Assembly (NCBI RefSeq): GCF_026107415.2
Contig: NZ_JAPCHX010000006.1
Location: forward strand, 248,001 to 312,000
Length of the DNA stretch: 64,000 nt
Reading direction: 5' to 3'
From: Microbacterium sp. MPKO10
GTDB taxonomy: Bacteria > Actinomycetota > Actinomycetes > Actinomycetales > Microbacteriaceae
The notes below the pieces were generated by a model. It was not told the origin of the DNA and did not search any database. It saw only the letters and a program-made list of their open reading frames with translations. The position numbers and the translations under genes were made by a program. Below, piece by piece: positions 27,251 to 37,085 of this stretch (position 1 is the stretch's first letter; each line of letters starts with the position of its first letter).

Positions 27251-28437
27251 TAGTTGTCGTCTCCCGCGTTGTTCGGTGTAGCTGACTGATTGTTCCGTGC
27301 GATGACCATGTCGCGGAATCGGTCGAAGAGGTACATGGCGTCATGTGGTCCGGCAGCAGACTCGGGGTGATACTGGACACTGAACGCCGGAATGTCGAGG
27401 CAGTTGAGACCTTCTACCACATTGTCGTTGAGGTCGTAGTGGCTGACTTCGACGCGACCGAACCCTTCGGAGGATTCACTGATGCCCTCGAGGGGCGCGT
27501 CGACGGCGAAGCCGTGGTTGTGCGCGGTGATCTCGACGCGGCCGGTCGAGGTGTCGAGAACCGGCTGGTTGATTCCGCGATGCCCGAACGGCAGCTTGTA
27601 CGTTCCGAAGCCGAGGGCGCGGCCGAGCAGCTGGTTGCCGAAGCAGATGCCGAAGTACGGAATCCCCGCTCGAAGGGCGTCACGCAGGATCTCGACATGC
27701 CGCTCTGATGCACCAGGGTCGCCGGGACCGTTGGAGTAGAACAGCGCGTTGGGGGCAAGCTCGAGGATGTCATCGCTCGACACGTCTTCCGGAAGCACGT
27801 GTACGTCGAATCCGCGCGCAGACAGGTAACGGAGGGTTGACGTCTTCACCCCGAGGTCGAGAACGGCAACGGTACCTACGCGCACTCCTTCGGCCGGCAG
27901 GATGTACTTTTCACGCGTCGAGACTTCGGCTGAGAGGCTGAGTCCCGTCATCTGAGCACTCGCACGGACAACTTCAAGCTGTTCCGAGTCGGACAGCGTC
28001 AGATCGTCGCCGGAGAAGATTCCCGCGCGCATCGCCCCTCCGGAACGGATGCGTCGTGTCACGGCGCGCGTGTCGATACCCGAGATGCCGACGATCTTGT
28101 CGACCTCAAGCTCGTCGTCGAGGCTCGTCTCTGCACGGAAATTCGACACCACACGAGACGGGTCCCGGACGACAAAGCCGGAGACCCAGATCTTCGACGA
28201 TTCCTTGTCGGGGGTGTTTGCCCCCGTGTTGCCGATGTGTGGTGCGGTCATGATGACGATCTGACCGGCGTATGAGGGGTCGGTGAGGGTCTCCTGGTAT
28301 CCCGTCATTCCGGTGGCGAAGACGACCTCTCCCAGAGTGGTTCCCGTCGCTCCATAGGCGTCACCGGCGAAGCGGGTGCCGTCCTCAAGCACGAGAACCG
28401 CGGGGGGCTGGGGACGGAACTGTGATGTTGTGGTCAT
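27250..28437 (-). CDS. carA: Carbamoyl phosphate synthase small subunit
   Basis: CarA hydrolyses glutamine and tunnels ammonia to CarB. The 395-aa protein has the N-terminal CPSase domain ([23 protein letters not shown] begins it) and a class-I glutamine amidotransferase domain with the nucleophile cysteine in [14 protein letters not shown] and the His-Glu pair in [15 protein letters not shown] start overlapping the stop of the upstream small membrane gene (ATGA). Confidence 0.97.
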
Positions 28438-28958
28438 GCCTTGCTTTCGCTTTCAGAGTCCGATTGTGCTCGGTGAGTGGGGATGACGCGCTGCAGCGCG
28501 TCCAGTGCGGGCCGCTGGTCCGACGGGTCAATGACGCGCACGTAGCTGTCGCACGGGATGCCGTCTGGAAGTGTCCAGGAGATGCGAACGAGCCCGCCGG
28601 GTTCGACCGCCCGGTCGATGGTGACGTGTGCTGTGTCGATGCCGCGCAACGAGGGCGCGGGGAGGAATACAGCGTCTTCACCCGTGACCGTGATCGATGC
28701 GCCGACGGCGGCGACACTGAGGCGTGCGTAGCCACGGAAGCCGAGGCCGGGGAGAGCCAGCCGTTCGAGAGGCTGGTCGGCCTTCGTTGTGGCAACATAC
28801 TGGATCGCGAAATCCTGGTCGGAGGCGTAGCCCTCGGGAATACCATCAACGCCATGTGCCGCGTCGGTCGAGGCCCGTCGTCGCCAGGATCGCCACATGA
28901 CAGCAAAGACGAGCACGACGATCGCCACGATGATCAAGCCGGGAACGAGTTTATCCAC
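28434..28958 (-). CDS. Small membrane protein in the pyr operon
   Basis: A 174-aa protein with one N-terminal membrane helix (about residues 4-24) followed by a basic stop-transfer stretch and a soluble domain with a PH-like/beta-rich look ([28 protein letters not shown]). I choose the GTG at 28956-28958, which overlaps the pyrC stop by eight bases and has GGAG six bases upstream; longer readings lie in pyrC. A protein of this kind occurs between pyrC and carA in many Actinobacteria (the position is what I recall). Function unknown. Confidence 0.8.
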   Translation of the reverse strand: MDKLVPGLIIVAIVVLVFAVMWRSWRRRASTDAAHGVDGIPEGYASDQDFAIQYVATTKADQPLERLALPGLGFRGYARLSVAAVGASITVTGEDAVFLPAPSLRGIDTAHVTIDRAVEPGGLVRISWTLPDGIPCDSYVRVIDPSDQRPALDALQRVIPTHRAQSDSESESKA

Positions 28959-30282
28959 GGTACGCTCCCTCCTCGGCAACCTGCTCCGGAGGCGTGAGAG
29001 ATCCATCGTGAAGCGTGAGTCGGCCATTGTGGATCGTCGTGACGACGTGACCTGGCAAGGAGCGGCCCAGGTACGGCGAGTTCGCGCTGCGTCCCCGAAG
29101 CGAGTCGGTGGTGAATGCGCTTGTTGCCTCCGGGTCGTACAGCACGATGTTCGCGCGGCTTCCGACGACGAGCGGTTCGCCCTGCCCGCCAAGCTGCCCG
29201 ATCCGCGCCGGTTCTGAGCTGAGCACACGTTCGACATCGGTCCAGCCGAGTTGACCCGAACTCACAACGGCGTCATGGACCACCCGGAGAGCGGATTCGA
29301 GCCCGACCATGCCGTTGGCAGCAGCATCCCATTCGCACTGCTTGCTCTCGGCGGGGTGCGGCGCGTGGTCGGTCGCGACGATATCAATCGTTCCGTCAGC
29401 GAGTGCGGCGCGCAGAGCTGTGACGTCCTCATCGGTGCGCAGCGGCGGATTGACCTTGAAACGGGCGTCGTATCCGGCGACGAGGTCGTCGGTGAGCAGT
29501 AGGTGGTGTGGCGTGACCTCGGCAGTGACCGGGATGCCGCGGGCCTTTGCCCAGCGGATGACCTCGACGCTTCCCGCGGTCGAGACATGGCAGACGTGCA
29601 GTCGTGAGCCGACATGCTCAGCCAGAAGCACATCGCGCGCGATGATCGACTCCTCGGCCACTGCGGGCCACCCGGTCAGTCCCAGCTCGGCCGAGCGCGC
29701 ACCCTCGTTCATTTGCGCTCCCACCGTGAGCCGGGGTTCCTGCGCGTGCTGTGCGATGACTCCGTCAAATGCCTTCACATATTCGAGCGCGCGGCGCATG
29801 AGCAGCGGATCGGAGACGCAGAAGCCGTCGTCCGAAAAGACCCGCACTCGAGCCCGGGATGCTGCCATGGCACCGAGCTCGGCGAGACGCTCCCCCGCGA
29901 GCCCGCTCGTGACGGCGCCGATCGGCTGTACCGTCGCGTATCCCGCGCGTGCCCCGAGCTCCAGCTCCTGCTCGACAACTCCCGCCGTGTCGGCGACGGG
30001 CGATGTGTTCGCCATGGCGAACACCGCCGTGAATCCGCCGGCTGCTGCGGCGCGCGTTCCCGTGAGCACGGTTTCGCTCTGCTCAGCGCCCGGCTCGCGC
30101 AGATGGGTGTGCAGGTCAACGAGTCCGGGCAGTGCGAGGAGTCCGTCGGCATCGATGCGCCGGGCGTCGGCCGGTGCTGACACGGTGCCGGTCTCGGTGA
30201 TGATGCCGTCGGTCACAAGGAGGTCCGTTGTCGATCCGTCGGAGAGCCGGGCGCCCGCAATGTGCAGTGTGTGGTGTGTCAC
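28951..30282 (-). CDS. pyrC: Dihydroorotase
   Basis: PyrC cyclises carbamoyl aspartate to dihydroorotate. The 443-aa class-I type amidohydrolase has the zinc motif [10 protein letters not shown], the metal/substrate histidines in CHVSTAGS, the DHAPH motif with its catalytic aspartate, and the terminal [11 protein letters not shown] start, GTGA overlap with pyrB. Typical actinobacterial length. Confidence 0.96.
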   Translation of the reverse strand: MTHHTLHIAGARLSDGSTTDLLVTDGIITETGTVSAPADARRIDADGLLALPGLVDLHTHLREPGAEQSETVLTGTRAAAAGGFTAVFAMANTSPVADTAGVVEQELELGARAGYATVQPIGAVTSGLAGERLAELGAMAASRARVRVFSDDGFCVSDPLLMRRALEYVKAFDGVIAQHAQEPRLTVGAQMNEGARSAELGLTGWPAVAEESIIARDVLLAEHVGSRLHVCHVSTAGSVEVIRWAKARGIPVTAEVTPHHLLLTDDLVAGYDARFKVNPPLRTDEDVTALRAALADGTIDIVATDHAPHPAESKQCEWDAAANGMVGLESALRVVHDAVVSSGQLGWTDVERVLSSEPARIGQLGGQGEPLVVGSRANIVLYDPEATSAFTTDSLRGRSANSPYLGRSLPGHVVTTIHNGRLTLHDGSLTPPEQVAEEGAYRG

Positions 30283-31232
30283 AGGAGATCCTCTCGTTCG
30301 CCTGACAGCAACAGATAGAGCGCGGCCATTCGCACCGACACTCCATTGGTGACCTGTTCTCGAACCGTCGACTGCGCTGAGTCGGCGGCGGACGCCGAGA
30401 TTTCGAGACCGCGATTCATCGGTCCGGGGTGCATGACAATCGTACTCCGCGGCAGCCGGGCGAAACGCTCGTCGTCCAGTCCCCAGGTGCGCGAGTATTC
30501 GCGAGCGTTCGGGAAGAACGCGTCGTGCATCCGTTCGGCCTGGATTCGCAGGAGCATCACGGCGTCTGGCTGCTCACGCAGTACGTCGTCGAGGTCGTAC
30601 GACACGGTCACCGGCCAGGTAGAGACGTCGACAGGTACGAGGGTCGGAGGGGCGACGAGCGAGACAGATGCCCCGAGCGTGGTGAGCAGCCAGACGTTTG
30701 AGCGCACAACTCGGGAGTGCACAATGTCACCGACGATCGCGACGTGGAGGCCGGCAAGGTCCTTGCCTCGGCTGGCTTCGCCGTGTGTCCGCTTGCGAAT
30801 CGTGAATGCGTCGAGGAGCGCCTGGGTCGGATGCTCGTGCATGCCGTCGCCCGCGTTCATGACTCCGGCGGAGATCCATCCGCTTGACGCAAGGGTGCGC
30901 GGCGCGCCCGATGCGCTGTGTCTGATCACCACGGCGTCCGCGCCCATCGCCTCGAGGGTCTGTGCCGTGTCTTTGAGGCTTTCGCCCTTCGAAACGCTCG
31001 ATCCCTTGGCACTGAAGTTGATGACGTCCGCTGAGAGCCGTTTCGCCGCTGCTTCGAACGAGATCCGGGTTCGCGTCGAGTCTTCAAAGAACAGGTTCAC
31101 CACGGTCTTGCCGCGCAGCGTGGGAAGCTTTTTGACTTCGCGCTGCTGGGTGGCGGCCATGTCTTCGGCGACGTCGAGCAGGTCGACGGCCTCACCGTGT
31201 GAAAGGTCTTTCGTGCTGAGCAGGTGGCGCAT
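30279..31232 (-). CDS. pyrB: Aspartate carbamoyltransferase catalytic subunit
   Basis: PyrB transfers the carbamoyl group to aspartate, the committed pyrimidine step. The 317-aa protein has the carbamoyl-phosphate motif [13 protein letters not shown], the HPTQALLD loop and MHPGPMNRG. No regulatory pyrI gene follows, so regulation is expected at the expression level through PyrR. The ATG shares one base with the pyrR stop (TGATG). Confidence 0.97.
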   Translation of the reverse strand: MRHLLSTKDLSHGEAVDLLDVAEDMAATQQREVKKLPTLRGKTVVNLFFEDSTRTRISFEAAAKRLSADVINFSAKGSSVSKGESLKDTAQTLEAMGADAVVIRHSASGAPRTLASSGWISAGVMNAGDGMHEHPTQALLDAFTIRKRTHGEASRGKDLAGLHVAIVGDIVHSRVVRSNVWLLTTLGASVSLVAPPTLVPVDVSTWPVTVSYDLDDVLREQPDAVMLLRIQAERMHDAFFPNAREYSRTWGLDDERFARLPRSTIVMHPGPMNRGLEISASAADSAQSTVREQVTNGVSVRMAALYLLLSGEREDLL

Positions 31233-31771
31233 CAGTCAGCCGCTTCCTCGATCGTGACGGCGTCTTCTCCGTCGTACTCGATGAGGTGCACGTTCACCCG
31301 TTCGTGCACTGCGGAGGGGAGGTTCTTGCCGACGAAGTCTGGGCGGATCGGCAGCTCCCGGTGCCCACGGTCGATGAGCGTCGCGAGGCGCACGGCACGG
31401 GGCCGGCCAATGTCGCCGAGCGCGTCGAGAGCCGCTCTGATGGTGCGCCCGGAATACAGCACGTCGTCGACGAGCACGACCGTCGCACCATCGATCCCCT
31501 CGGCGGGAATGGAAGTCGGTGCGGGGGCGCGCGTTGGATGCCTGTCGAGGTCATCGCGATACATGGTGACATCGAGTGCTCCGGCGGCGACGGCAGTGCC
31601 GGCGATCGAACTGATCGACGCGGCGATGCGGTCAGCCAGGGCGACTCCGCGGGTGGGGATGCCGAGCAGGACGAGGCGGTCGGCGCCCTTGTTCGATTCG
31701 ATGATCTCGTGGGCAATGCGGGTCGTCGCTCGAGAGATGTCTGCCGCGTGCAACACGGTACGCAGGCTCAT
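31232..31771 (-). CDS. pyrR: PyrR, pyr operon RNA-binding regulator / UPRTase
   Basis: PyrR binds UMP or UTP and then an RNA loop in pyr leaders; it also has uracil phosphoribosyltransferase activity. The 179-aa protein has the PRPP motif [18 protein letters not shown] and the basic RNA-binding face typical of the family. ATG start with GGGAG seven bases upstream. A PyrR-binding loop directly precedes this ribosome binding site, which agrees with the translational autorepression known for mycobacterial PyrR. Confidence 0.96.
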   Translation of the reverse strand: MSLRTVLHAADISRATTRIAHEIIESNKGADRLVLLGIPTRGVALADRIAASISSIAGTAVAAGALDVTMYRDDLDRHPTRAPAPTSIPAEGIDGATVVLVDDVLYSGRTIRAALDALGDIGRPRAVRLATLIDRGHRELPIRPDFVGKNLPSAVHERVNVHLIEYDGEDAVTIEEAAD

Positions 31772-31787
31772 TGAGCCACTCCCTTCT

Positions 31788-31803
31788 CCGCCTCTCTGGA
31801 CGG
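31788..31803 (-). promoter_or_regulatory. PyrR-binding RNA loop upstream of pyrR
   Basis: The minus strand reads CCGTCCAGAGAGGCGG, which contains UCCAGAGAGG, the conserved binding-loop core for PyrR. CCG pairs with CGG and CC with GG, with a one-base U bulge and an AGAGA loop. The hairpin ends eight bases before GGGAG, the pyrR Shine-Dalgarno, 17 bases upstream of the ATG. I see no following terminator, so translational repression of pyrR and the coupled pyr genes, as in Mycobacterium smegmatis, is more likely than attenuation. Confidence 0.75.
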
Positions 31804-31853
31804 TGTTAAAGGATGTTCGTCGTCTGATGTTATCGCACGACGCGTCACGGTGA

Positions 31854-32273
31854 TTACAGAGCGCCCGCTGCCTCCGCGATCTTACCGAGCAGGCCGTTCA
31901 CGAATCCGGCAGATTCGTCTGTGGAGAGCGACTTCGCCGACTCCACAGCCTCGTTGACGGCGACACCCGTCGGTACGTCCGGATTGTGCAGGATCTCCCA
32001 CACGCCGATGCGGAGGATCGCACGATCGACGGCGGGCATCCGTGCGATCGTCCACCCCTGTGCGTACGTCTCGATCTGCTCGTCGATCTCAGCCCACGAC
32101 TCGATGACGCCGTCGACGATGTCTCGCGCGTAGAGCCAGGATGCCTCGCGTGCGGGCTCACTTGCGGCGCGCGCCGCCTCGGCGGCAAGAGCGTCGGCGG
32201 GGGCCTGCTGGCGGACGTCGGCGCTGTACAGGATATCGATGGCGCGTTTGCGCGCTTTTGACCGTGCGCTCAC
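31854..32273 (-). CDS. nusB: Transcription antitermination factor NusB
   Basis: NusB with NusE (S10) binds boxA RNA to support antitermination on rRNA operons. The 139-aa all-helical protein begins [20 protein letters not shown] and has the conserved [15 protein letters not shown] and [17 protein letters not shown]...[12 protein letters not shown] pattern. GTG start sharing one base with the efp stop (TAGTG). An 82-base gap holding the pyr leader follows. Confidence 0.96.
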   Translation of the reverse strand: MSARSKARKRAIDILYSADVRQQAPADALAAEAARAASEPAREASWLYARDIVDGVIESWAEIDEQIETYAQGWTIARMPAVDRAILRIGVWEILHNPDVPTGVAVNEAVESAKSLSTDESAGFVNGLLGKIAEAAGAL

Positions 32274-32836
32274 TAGTCGTTGATGCGGCCGAGGTAGTCG
32301 CCCGTACGGGTATCGACCTTCACCCGGGTTCCGGTCTCGAGGAACAGCGGGACCTGGATCTCGTAGCCGGTTTCGACGGTGGCACCCTTGGTGCCGCCGG
32401 TCGACCGGTCGCCCTGCAGGCCGGGCTCTGTGTAGGTGATCTCAAGAATCACGGATGCCGGCATCTCGACGTACAGCGGGTTGCCGTCGTGCATCGCGAT
32501 GGTGATCGACTGATTCTCGAGCATGAAGTTGGCGGCATCACCGACAATGGCCGCCGGGACTTGGATCTGGTCGTAGTCGCTCTGATCCATGAAGATGAAC
32601 GAGTCACCGTCGTTGTACAGGTAGGTGTACTCGCGACGGTCAACGTTCTCGAAGTCGAGCTTCGTTCCGGCGTTGAACGTCTTGTCGATCGTCTTGCCCG
32701 ACACGACGTTCTTGAGTTTGGTGCGCACAAACGCACCGCCCTTGCCCGGCTTGACGTGCTGGAACTCGATAACGCTCCACAGGTTGCCGTCGATGCTGAG
32801 GACGGCGCCGTTCTTGATGTCAGCGGTTGATGCCAT
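32273..32836 (-). CDS. efp: Elongation factor P
   Basis: EF-P relieves ribosome stalling at polyproline stretches. The 187-aa protein has KOW and two OB domains; the loop tip carries Lys32 in [14 protein letters not shown], so any modification would be of the lysine type. The motif [15 protein letters not shown] and the C-terminal [20 protein letters not shown] are standard. ATG start 48 bases after a predicted promoter; the gene heads the long efp-nusB-pyr transcript. Confidence 0.97.
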   Translation of the reverse strand: MASTADIKNGAVLSIDGNLWSVIEFQHVKPGKGGAFVRTKLKNVVSGKTIDKTFNAGTKLDFENVDRREYTYLYNDGDSFIFMDQSDYDQIQVPAAIVGDAANFMLENQSITIAMHDGNPLYVEMPASVILEITYTEPGLQGDRSTGGTKGATVETGYEIQVPLFLETGTRVKVDTRTGDYLGRIND

Positions 32837-32890
32837 GAAATGGATGTCCGTTCGGTGGAAGATGAGGGGCAGAATCAGGCCCGACGAATG

Positions 32891-32919
32891 AGTTTACCGG
32901 CCGGGACGGGCCCTGCCAA
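32891..32919 (-). promoter_or_regulatory. Sigma-A-type promoter of the efp-nusB-pyr operon
   Basis: On the minus strand TTGGCA (32914-32919) and TAAACT (32891-32896) are separated by exactly 17 bases. The expected transcription start is near 32884, giving a leader of about 48 bases to the efp ATG. It is in the 99-base gap between aroQ and efp. Confidence 0.65.
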
Positions 32920-32935
32920 AGGCGTGTCGCGCCCG

Positions 32936-33364
32936 TCAGCGCAGAAGCTGAGCGACAGCGAGACGGTAGGAGTCGAACCCGAACCCGGCGATCACTCCTG
33001 TCGCCACCGAGGTCAGCACGCTTGTATGCCGGAACTCATCGCGTGCGTGCGGGTTCGACAGGTGCACTTCGATCACGGGCACTCCGGCCGTCGTGACCAT
33101 TTCGACGGCATCGTGGAGTGCGTAGGAATAGTGTGACCAGGCTCCCGCATTGAGAACGACGGGGGTCTGGGAATCCATGGTGTCGTGCAGCCAGCCCAGC
33201 ATCTCCCCTTCGGTATCGGTCTGTCGCAGATCGATGTCGTGGCCCGGCGCGTCGTCGGCCAGCACGGTGCGAAGGTCATCGAGTGTCTGGGTTCCGTAGA
33301 CGTCGGGAACCCGTGTGCCGAGGCGACCGAGGTTCGGTCCGTTGAGAACGAGGATGCGCGTCAT
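32936..33364 (-). CDS. aroQ: 3-dehydroquinate dehydratase, type II
   Basis: AroQ dehydrates 3-dehydroquinate to 3-dehydroshikimate. The 142-aa dodecameric type shows LVLNGPNLGRLGTR, the flexible-lid tyrosine in PDVYGTQTL, the substrate loop LNAGAWSHYSYALHDA and the catalytic histidine in EVHLSNPHARDEFRH. It ends the aro run. The ATG is preceded by GAAGGT with TAGGCT before it, a likely leaderless or near-leaderless start within the 15-base gap after aroB. Confidence 0.96.
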   Translation of the reverse strand: MTRILVLNGPNLGRLGTRVPDVYGTQTLDDLRTVLADDAPGHDIDLRQTDTEGEMLGWLHDTMDSQTPVVLNAGAWSHYSYALHDAVEMVTTAGVPVIEVHLSNPHARDEFRHTSVLTSVATGVIAGFGFDSYRLAVAQLLR

Positions 33365-33370
33365 ACCTTC

Positions 33371-33376
33371 AGCCTA
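33371..33376 (-). promoter_or_regulatory. Candidate -10 box for leaderless aroQ
   Basis: TAGGCT on the minus strand, six bases (GAAGGT) before the aroQ ATG. The AAGG in between is too close to the start to be a normal ribosome binding site, so a leaderless start is plausible. The hexamer equals those before hisE and ruvA. Confidence 0.45.
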
Positions 33377-33379
33377 GAG

Positions 33380-34456
33380 CTATGACCCGATTTCCTGATA
33401 CGCCGAGAAGAGCAGCGATTGGTCAGGCGCACGCAGCACCGTCGGTCGTGCGATGTCGTCAAGAACGATGAATCGCAGCATCCCCGCTCGCGCTTTCTTG
33501 TCGCGCTGCATCGTGGCCAACAGCGTCTTCCACCGTCCGATCGGGTATTCGAGCGGCAGCTCAAGTGAGCTCAGGATGCTGCGATGACGATCGACGGCGG
33601 ACTCCGAGAGCCGTCCGGCCAGCCGTGACAGCTCGGCCGCGAACATCATCCCGATGCTCACGGCGGCACCGTGCCGCCACTGGTACCGCTCAGTGTGCTC
33701 GATCGCGTGGCCGAGCGTATGACCGTAGTTGAGGATCTCGCGCAGCCCGGACTCACGGAAGTCTTCGCCAACGACCCGTGCCTTGACGCTGATCGAGAGC
33801 TCCACAACGCGGCGGAACGCCGCAGACGTGGTGTCGGTGACGGCCGAGACGTCCTTCTCGATGATGTCGAGGATTTCGGGCTCGGCGATGAAGCCGCACT
33901 TGACGATCTCGGCGAATCCGGCGAGGACGTCGTTGCGCGGCAGCGGTTCGAGAGTGTCGAGGTCGGCGACGACGGCACGCGGAGCGTGGAAAGCCCCCAC
34001 GAGGTTCTTGCCTTCGGCCGTGTTGATGCCTGTCTTGCCTCCGACGGCGGCGTCGACCATGCCGAGAACGGTCGTCGGAATCTGAATGAGCTCGACGCCC
34101 CGCAACCAGGTGGCGGCAACGAATCCGGCAAGATCCGTGGCCGCTCCCCCGCCGAAGCCGATCACGGCGTCGGAGCGGGTGAAGTCCGCCTGGCCCATGA
34201 TCTGCCAGCAGAACGCAGCGACTTCGACACGTTTGCCCGCCTCAGCATCCGGAATCTCGGCGAGGAGAACCTGCCGATCATCGGCGAGCGAGGCGCGCAG
34301 TTCTTCAGCTGCCGCCGCCAGCGTCGGCGGATGCACGATCAGAACCTTCGCCACGGCCCCGCTCAGTTGGGCCGCCACATCGAGCCGGTTCGCCCGGCCG
34401 ATCGACACGCTGTAGGGGGTGGTTCCGTCGACAATGATCTCGGTGATCTCCGTCAT
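33380..34456 (-). CDS. aroB: 3-dehydroquinate synthase
   Basis: AroB cyclises DAHP to 3-dehydroquinate with NAD and a divalent metal. The 358-aa protein has the NAD motif GFGGGAATDLAGFVAATWLRG, IPTTVLGMVDAAVGGKTGIN, and the metal ligands in the AEIVKCGFI and NYGHTLGHAIEHTERY segments. ATG preceded by GGAAGGA. It follows aroK by 19 bases. Confidence 0.97.
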   Translation of the reverse strand: MTEITEIIVDGTTPYSVSIGRANRLDVAAQLSGAVAKVLIVHPPTLAAAAEELRASLADDRQVLLAEIPDAEAGKRVEVAAFCWQIMGQADFTRSDAVIGFGGGAATDLAGFVAATWLRGVELIQIPTTVLGMVDAAVGGKTGINTAEGKNLVGAFHAPRAVVADLDTLEPLPRNDVLAGFAEIVKCGFIAEPEILDIIEKDVSAVTDTTSAAFRRVVELSISVKARVVGEDFRESGLREILNYGHTLGHAIEHTERYQWRHGAAVSIGMMFAAELSRLAGRLSESAVDRHRSILSSLELPLEYPIGRWKTLLATMQRDKKARAGMLRFIVLDDIARPTVLRAPDQSLLFSAYQEIGS

Positions 34457-34475
34457 GCTGTCCTTCCTTCGTCAG

Positions 34476-34991
34476 TCACGTGCGTGCCCACGCGGCGATG
34501 TCATCGGCGATGCGTGAAATCGCCACGTGCGACGTATCGAACGTGACGGTGGCGAGCCGACTGTAAATCTCTCGGCGCTCGTCGTAGATGCGCTGCCAGG
34601 CATCGGGGCCGTCCTTCAACAGCGGACGCTTTGCCGTGTTCATCCGTGCCAGCACTGCCTCGGCCGTGACGGTCAGCTCGATCACCGTGTGATTCGCGAG
34701 CACGCGCTGCGACTCCGGGTCGAGCACGGCGCCTCCCCCCAGCGAAACCACGGCCTCCTCGCGGAGTGCGTCGGCAACCGCCTGTCGCTCGAGCGTTCTG
34801 AAGTGCGCCTCGCCGTGTGTCTCGAAGATGTCGGTGATGGAGCCGTGCTGCGCGGCGATGACCTTGTCCGTGTCGATGAAGCGCACATCGAGCGCCTTCG
34901 CCACGCGACGTCCGACGCGCGTCTTACCCGAGCCCATGGGGCCGATGAGCACGAGTGGAAGCTGGTGTGCCGCCACGTCAGAGCGTGTCAT
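34476..34991 (-). CDS. aroK: Shikimate kinase
   Basis: AroK phosphorylates shikimate at the 3-hydroxyl. In the 171-aa P-loop kinase the Walker A is GPMGSGKT at residues 17-24, the shikimate-binding [13 protein letters not shown] follows, then [11 protein letters not shown] and the adenine-loop/lid region [13 protein letters not shown] start inside the 3' end of aroC (14-base overlap), so translation is coupled. Confidence 0.96.
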   Translation of the reverse strand: MTRSDVAAHQLPLVLIGPMGSGKTRVGRRVAKALDVRFIDTDKVIAAQHGSITDIFETHGEAHFRTLERQAVADALREEAVVSLGGGAVLDPESQRVLANHTVIELTVTAEAVLARMNTAKRPLLKDGPDAWQRIYDERREIYSRLATVTFDTSHVAISRIADDIAAWART

Positions 34992-36186
34992 CCGAAGCGG
35001 CAGCGGTGCGTAGGGTGCCGGGGATGTTCTCGAGGTAGCTCGTCAGGTTGCGGTGGGTCTCATCAACGGAATCGCCGCCGAACTTCTCGAGCACAGCGTC
35101 CGCGAGCACCAGTGCGACCATCGCCTCGGCGACGACGCCGGATGCCGGAACCGCGCACACATCGGAACGCTGATGATGGGCGGTCGCCTCGTCGCCTGAA
35201 ACGACGTCGACGGTGCGAAGCGCACGCGGAACCGTGGCGATGGGTTTCATGCCGGCTCGCACCCGCAGAACGGTTCCTGTCGACATGCCTCCCTCGGTGC
35301 CGCCCGCGCGATCACTCGTGCGGTGAATGACACCGTCCTCCGGGTAGAGCTCGTCGTGTGCTTCTGAGCCTCGGCGGGTCGTTGTCGTGAAGCCGTCGCC
35401 CACCTCGACGCCCTTGATCGCCTGAATGCCCATGAGCGCCTGCGCGAGTCGCCCGTCGAGGCGACGATCCCAGTGCACGTGTGACCCAAGCCCCGGCGGA
35501 AGACCGTAGGCAAGCACCTCGACAATGCCGCCGAGTGTATCGCCCGATTTGCGGGCGTCGTCGACCTCGGCGACCATCCGCTGGCTGGTGTCGGGGTCGA
35601 AGCAGCGCAGCGGGTCGTTGTCGAGCGTCGCGACGTCATCCGAGTGCGGAAGCGTCGCGTCGTCGGGGACGCGCACCGGACCGATCGAGAGCGTGTGGCT
35701 GACAAGGGAGATGCCTAGCTCGCCGAGGAACGTCTTGGCGACCGCTCCGAGAGCGACGCGCGCAGCGGTCTCGCGGGCACTCGCACGCTCGAGGATGGGC
35801 CGTGCGGTGTCGAATCCGTACTTCTGCATGCCGACGAGATCGGCGTGCCCGGGTCGGGGGCGTGTGAGCGGTGCACCGCGGCCGCGCGATCTGTCGCTGA
35901 GCTCGTGGGGCTCGGCGCTCATGACCTCGGCCCATTTGGGCCATTCGGTGTTGCCGATGCGGATCGCGATTGGGCTTCCGAGTGATGCTCCCTGGACGAC
36001 TCCGCCGGAGAGCGTCAGTTCGTCCTCTTCAAATTTCATGCGGCTGCCGCGCCCATACCCGAGTTTGCGGCGCGCAAGGTCAGCGCGAATGCTCTCGAGC
36101 GATACGGGCACTCCCGCGGGCAGTCCTTCGAGCACGGCAATGAGTTCGGGGCCGTGAGATTCTCCGGCCGTGAGCCAACGCAGCAT
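34978..36186 (-). CDS. aroC: Chorismate synthase
   Basis: AroC removes phosphate from EPSP to form chorismate using reduced FMN. The start at 36184-36186 ([25 protein letters not shown]) is right at the conserved N-terminus and is preceded by GGAGGC; longer readings are arginine-rich noise. The 402-aa product has [17 protein letters not shown], the [18 protein letters not shown] signature and a C-terminal DxCAVPA-like stretch. It provides the substrate used by TrpE in the same window. Confidence 0.96.
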   Translation of the reverse strand: MLRWLTAGESHGPELIAVLEGLPAGVPVSLESIRADLARRKLGYGRGSRMKFEEDELTLSGGVVQGASLGSPIAIRIGNTEWPKWAEVMSAEPHELSDRSRGRGAPLTRPRPGHADLVGMQKYGFDTARPILERASARETAARVALGAVAKTFLGELGISLVSHTLSIGPVRVPDDATLPHSDDVATLDNDPLRCFDPDTSQRMVAEVDDARKSGDTLGGIVEVLAYGLPPGLGSHVHWDRRLDGRLAQALMGIQAIKGVEVGDGFTTTTRRGSEAHDELYPEDGVIHRTSDRAGGTEGGMSTGTVLRVRAGMKPIATVPRALRTVDVVSGDEATAHHQRSDVCAVPASGVVAEAMVALVLADAVLEKFGGDSVDETHRNLTSYLENIPGTLRTAAASDDTL

Positions 36187-36239
36187 GCCTCCATCTTTCC
36201 ACAGCACCGGGGCTCTGGTGACCGTGTGACGCCGAGTGA

Positions 36240-37085
36240 TCAGGCAAGCCCGTCTGCAGGAAGGTCGACAGCCGCGCGCATGGCCGTCAGGACACGCTCT
36301 TCGTCGGCAAGCGGGATTCGCGGGGACCCGGAATCGAAGATGCGCACTTGCAGCAGTGCCTGGTGCACGAGCATCGCCAGGCCGCTGACGACGCGGCCGC
36401 CGTCGGCATGCCAAGCCCGGGCGAGAGCGCTCGGCCAGGGAGCGTACGCCGCGTCGAAGAGAAGCGCGTGCGCGCGCATGTCGGGGTGGTACTGCTCGGG
36501 GGCCGGTGTTCCGCCGGGAAGTGTGCTGAACACGAGGTCCGGTCGGCTGTCGACCGGATCCGTGCGGAATCGCCTGATCTCGAGGTCGACGTTCACGGTC
36601 TCGGCGAGCGGCATCAGATGCGCGGCTCGCTCGGGTGTCCGCACGGCGACGTCAATGTGCTGGGCACCAAGCCGCGCCGCCGCGGCGACGGCGGAGGCAG
36701 CCGTCGCCCCTCCGCCAAGCACGAGAGCGCTCTCGAGCGATTCGGGCCCGGCCGCGCGCACGGCTCGCACAATGCCGTCGATGTCTGTATTGAACCCTGT
36801 GAGCGGGCCGTCATCGAGCCGCAGCGTGTTCACCGCCCCTGTGAGCCGCGCATCATCGTCGATAATCTCGGATGCCGCGAATGCCGCGTTCTTGAGCGGC
36901 ATCGTGAGCGAGAGCCCGCGCCACGAGTCGTCGGCGCCGGCGAGAAATGCCGCCAGCTTGTCCTCGCGCATCTCCAGACGATCGTATGACCATGCTCGTC
37001 CGAGTTCTCGGTAGGCGCGCAGATGTAAGGCAGGGGACTTCGAGTGCGCGATCGGCGAGCCGAGCACAGCGAGTCTGTCCCCCAT
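36240..37085 (-). CDS. aroE: Shikimate dehydrogenase
   Basis: AroE reduces 3-dehydroshikimate to shikimate with NADPH. The 281-aa product starts at the ATG that shares one base with the mltG stop (TGATG); an ATG two codons earlier with AGGGAA upstream is equally possible. Motifs: [18 protein letters not shown] for shikimate, the catalytic lysine in [10 protein letters not shown], and [15 protein letters not shown] for the cofactor. 53 bases separate it from aroC. Confidence 0.92.
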   Translation of the reverse strand: MGDRLAVLGSPIAHSKSPALHLRAYRELGRAWSYDRLEMREDKLAAFLAGADDSWRGLSLTMPLKNAAFAASEIIDDDARLTGAVNTLRLDDGPLTGFNTDIDGIVRAVRAAGPESLESALVLGGGATAASAVAAAARLGAQHIDVAVRTPERAAHLMPLAETVNVDLEIRRFRTDPVDSRPDLVFSTLPGGTPAPEQYHPDMRAHALLFDAAYAPWPSALARAWHADGGRVVSGLAMLVHQALLQVRIFDSGSPRIPLADEERVLTAMRAAVDLPADGLA

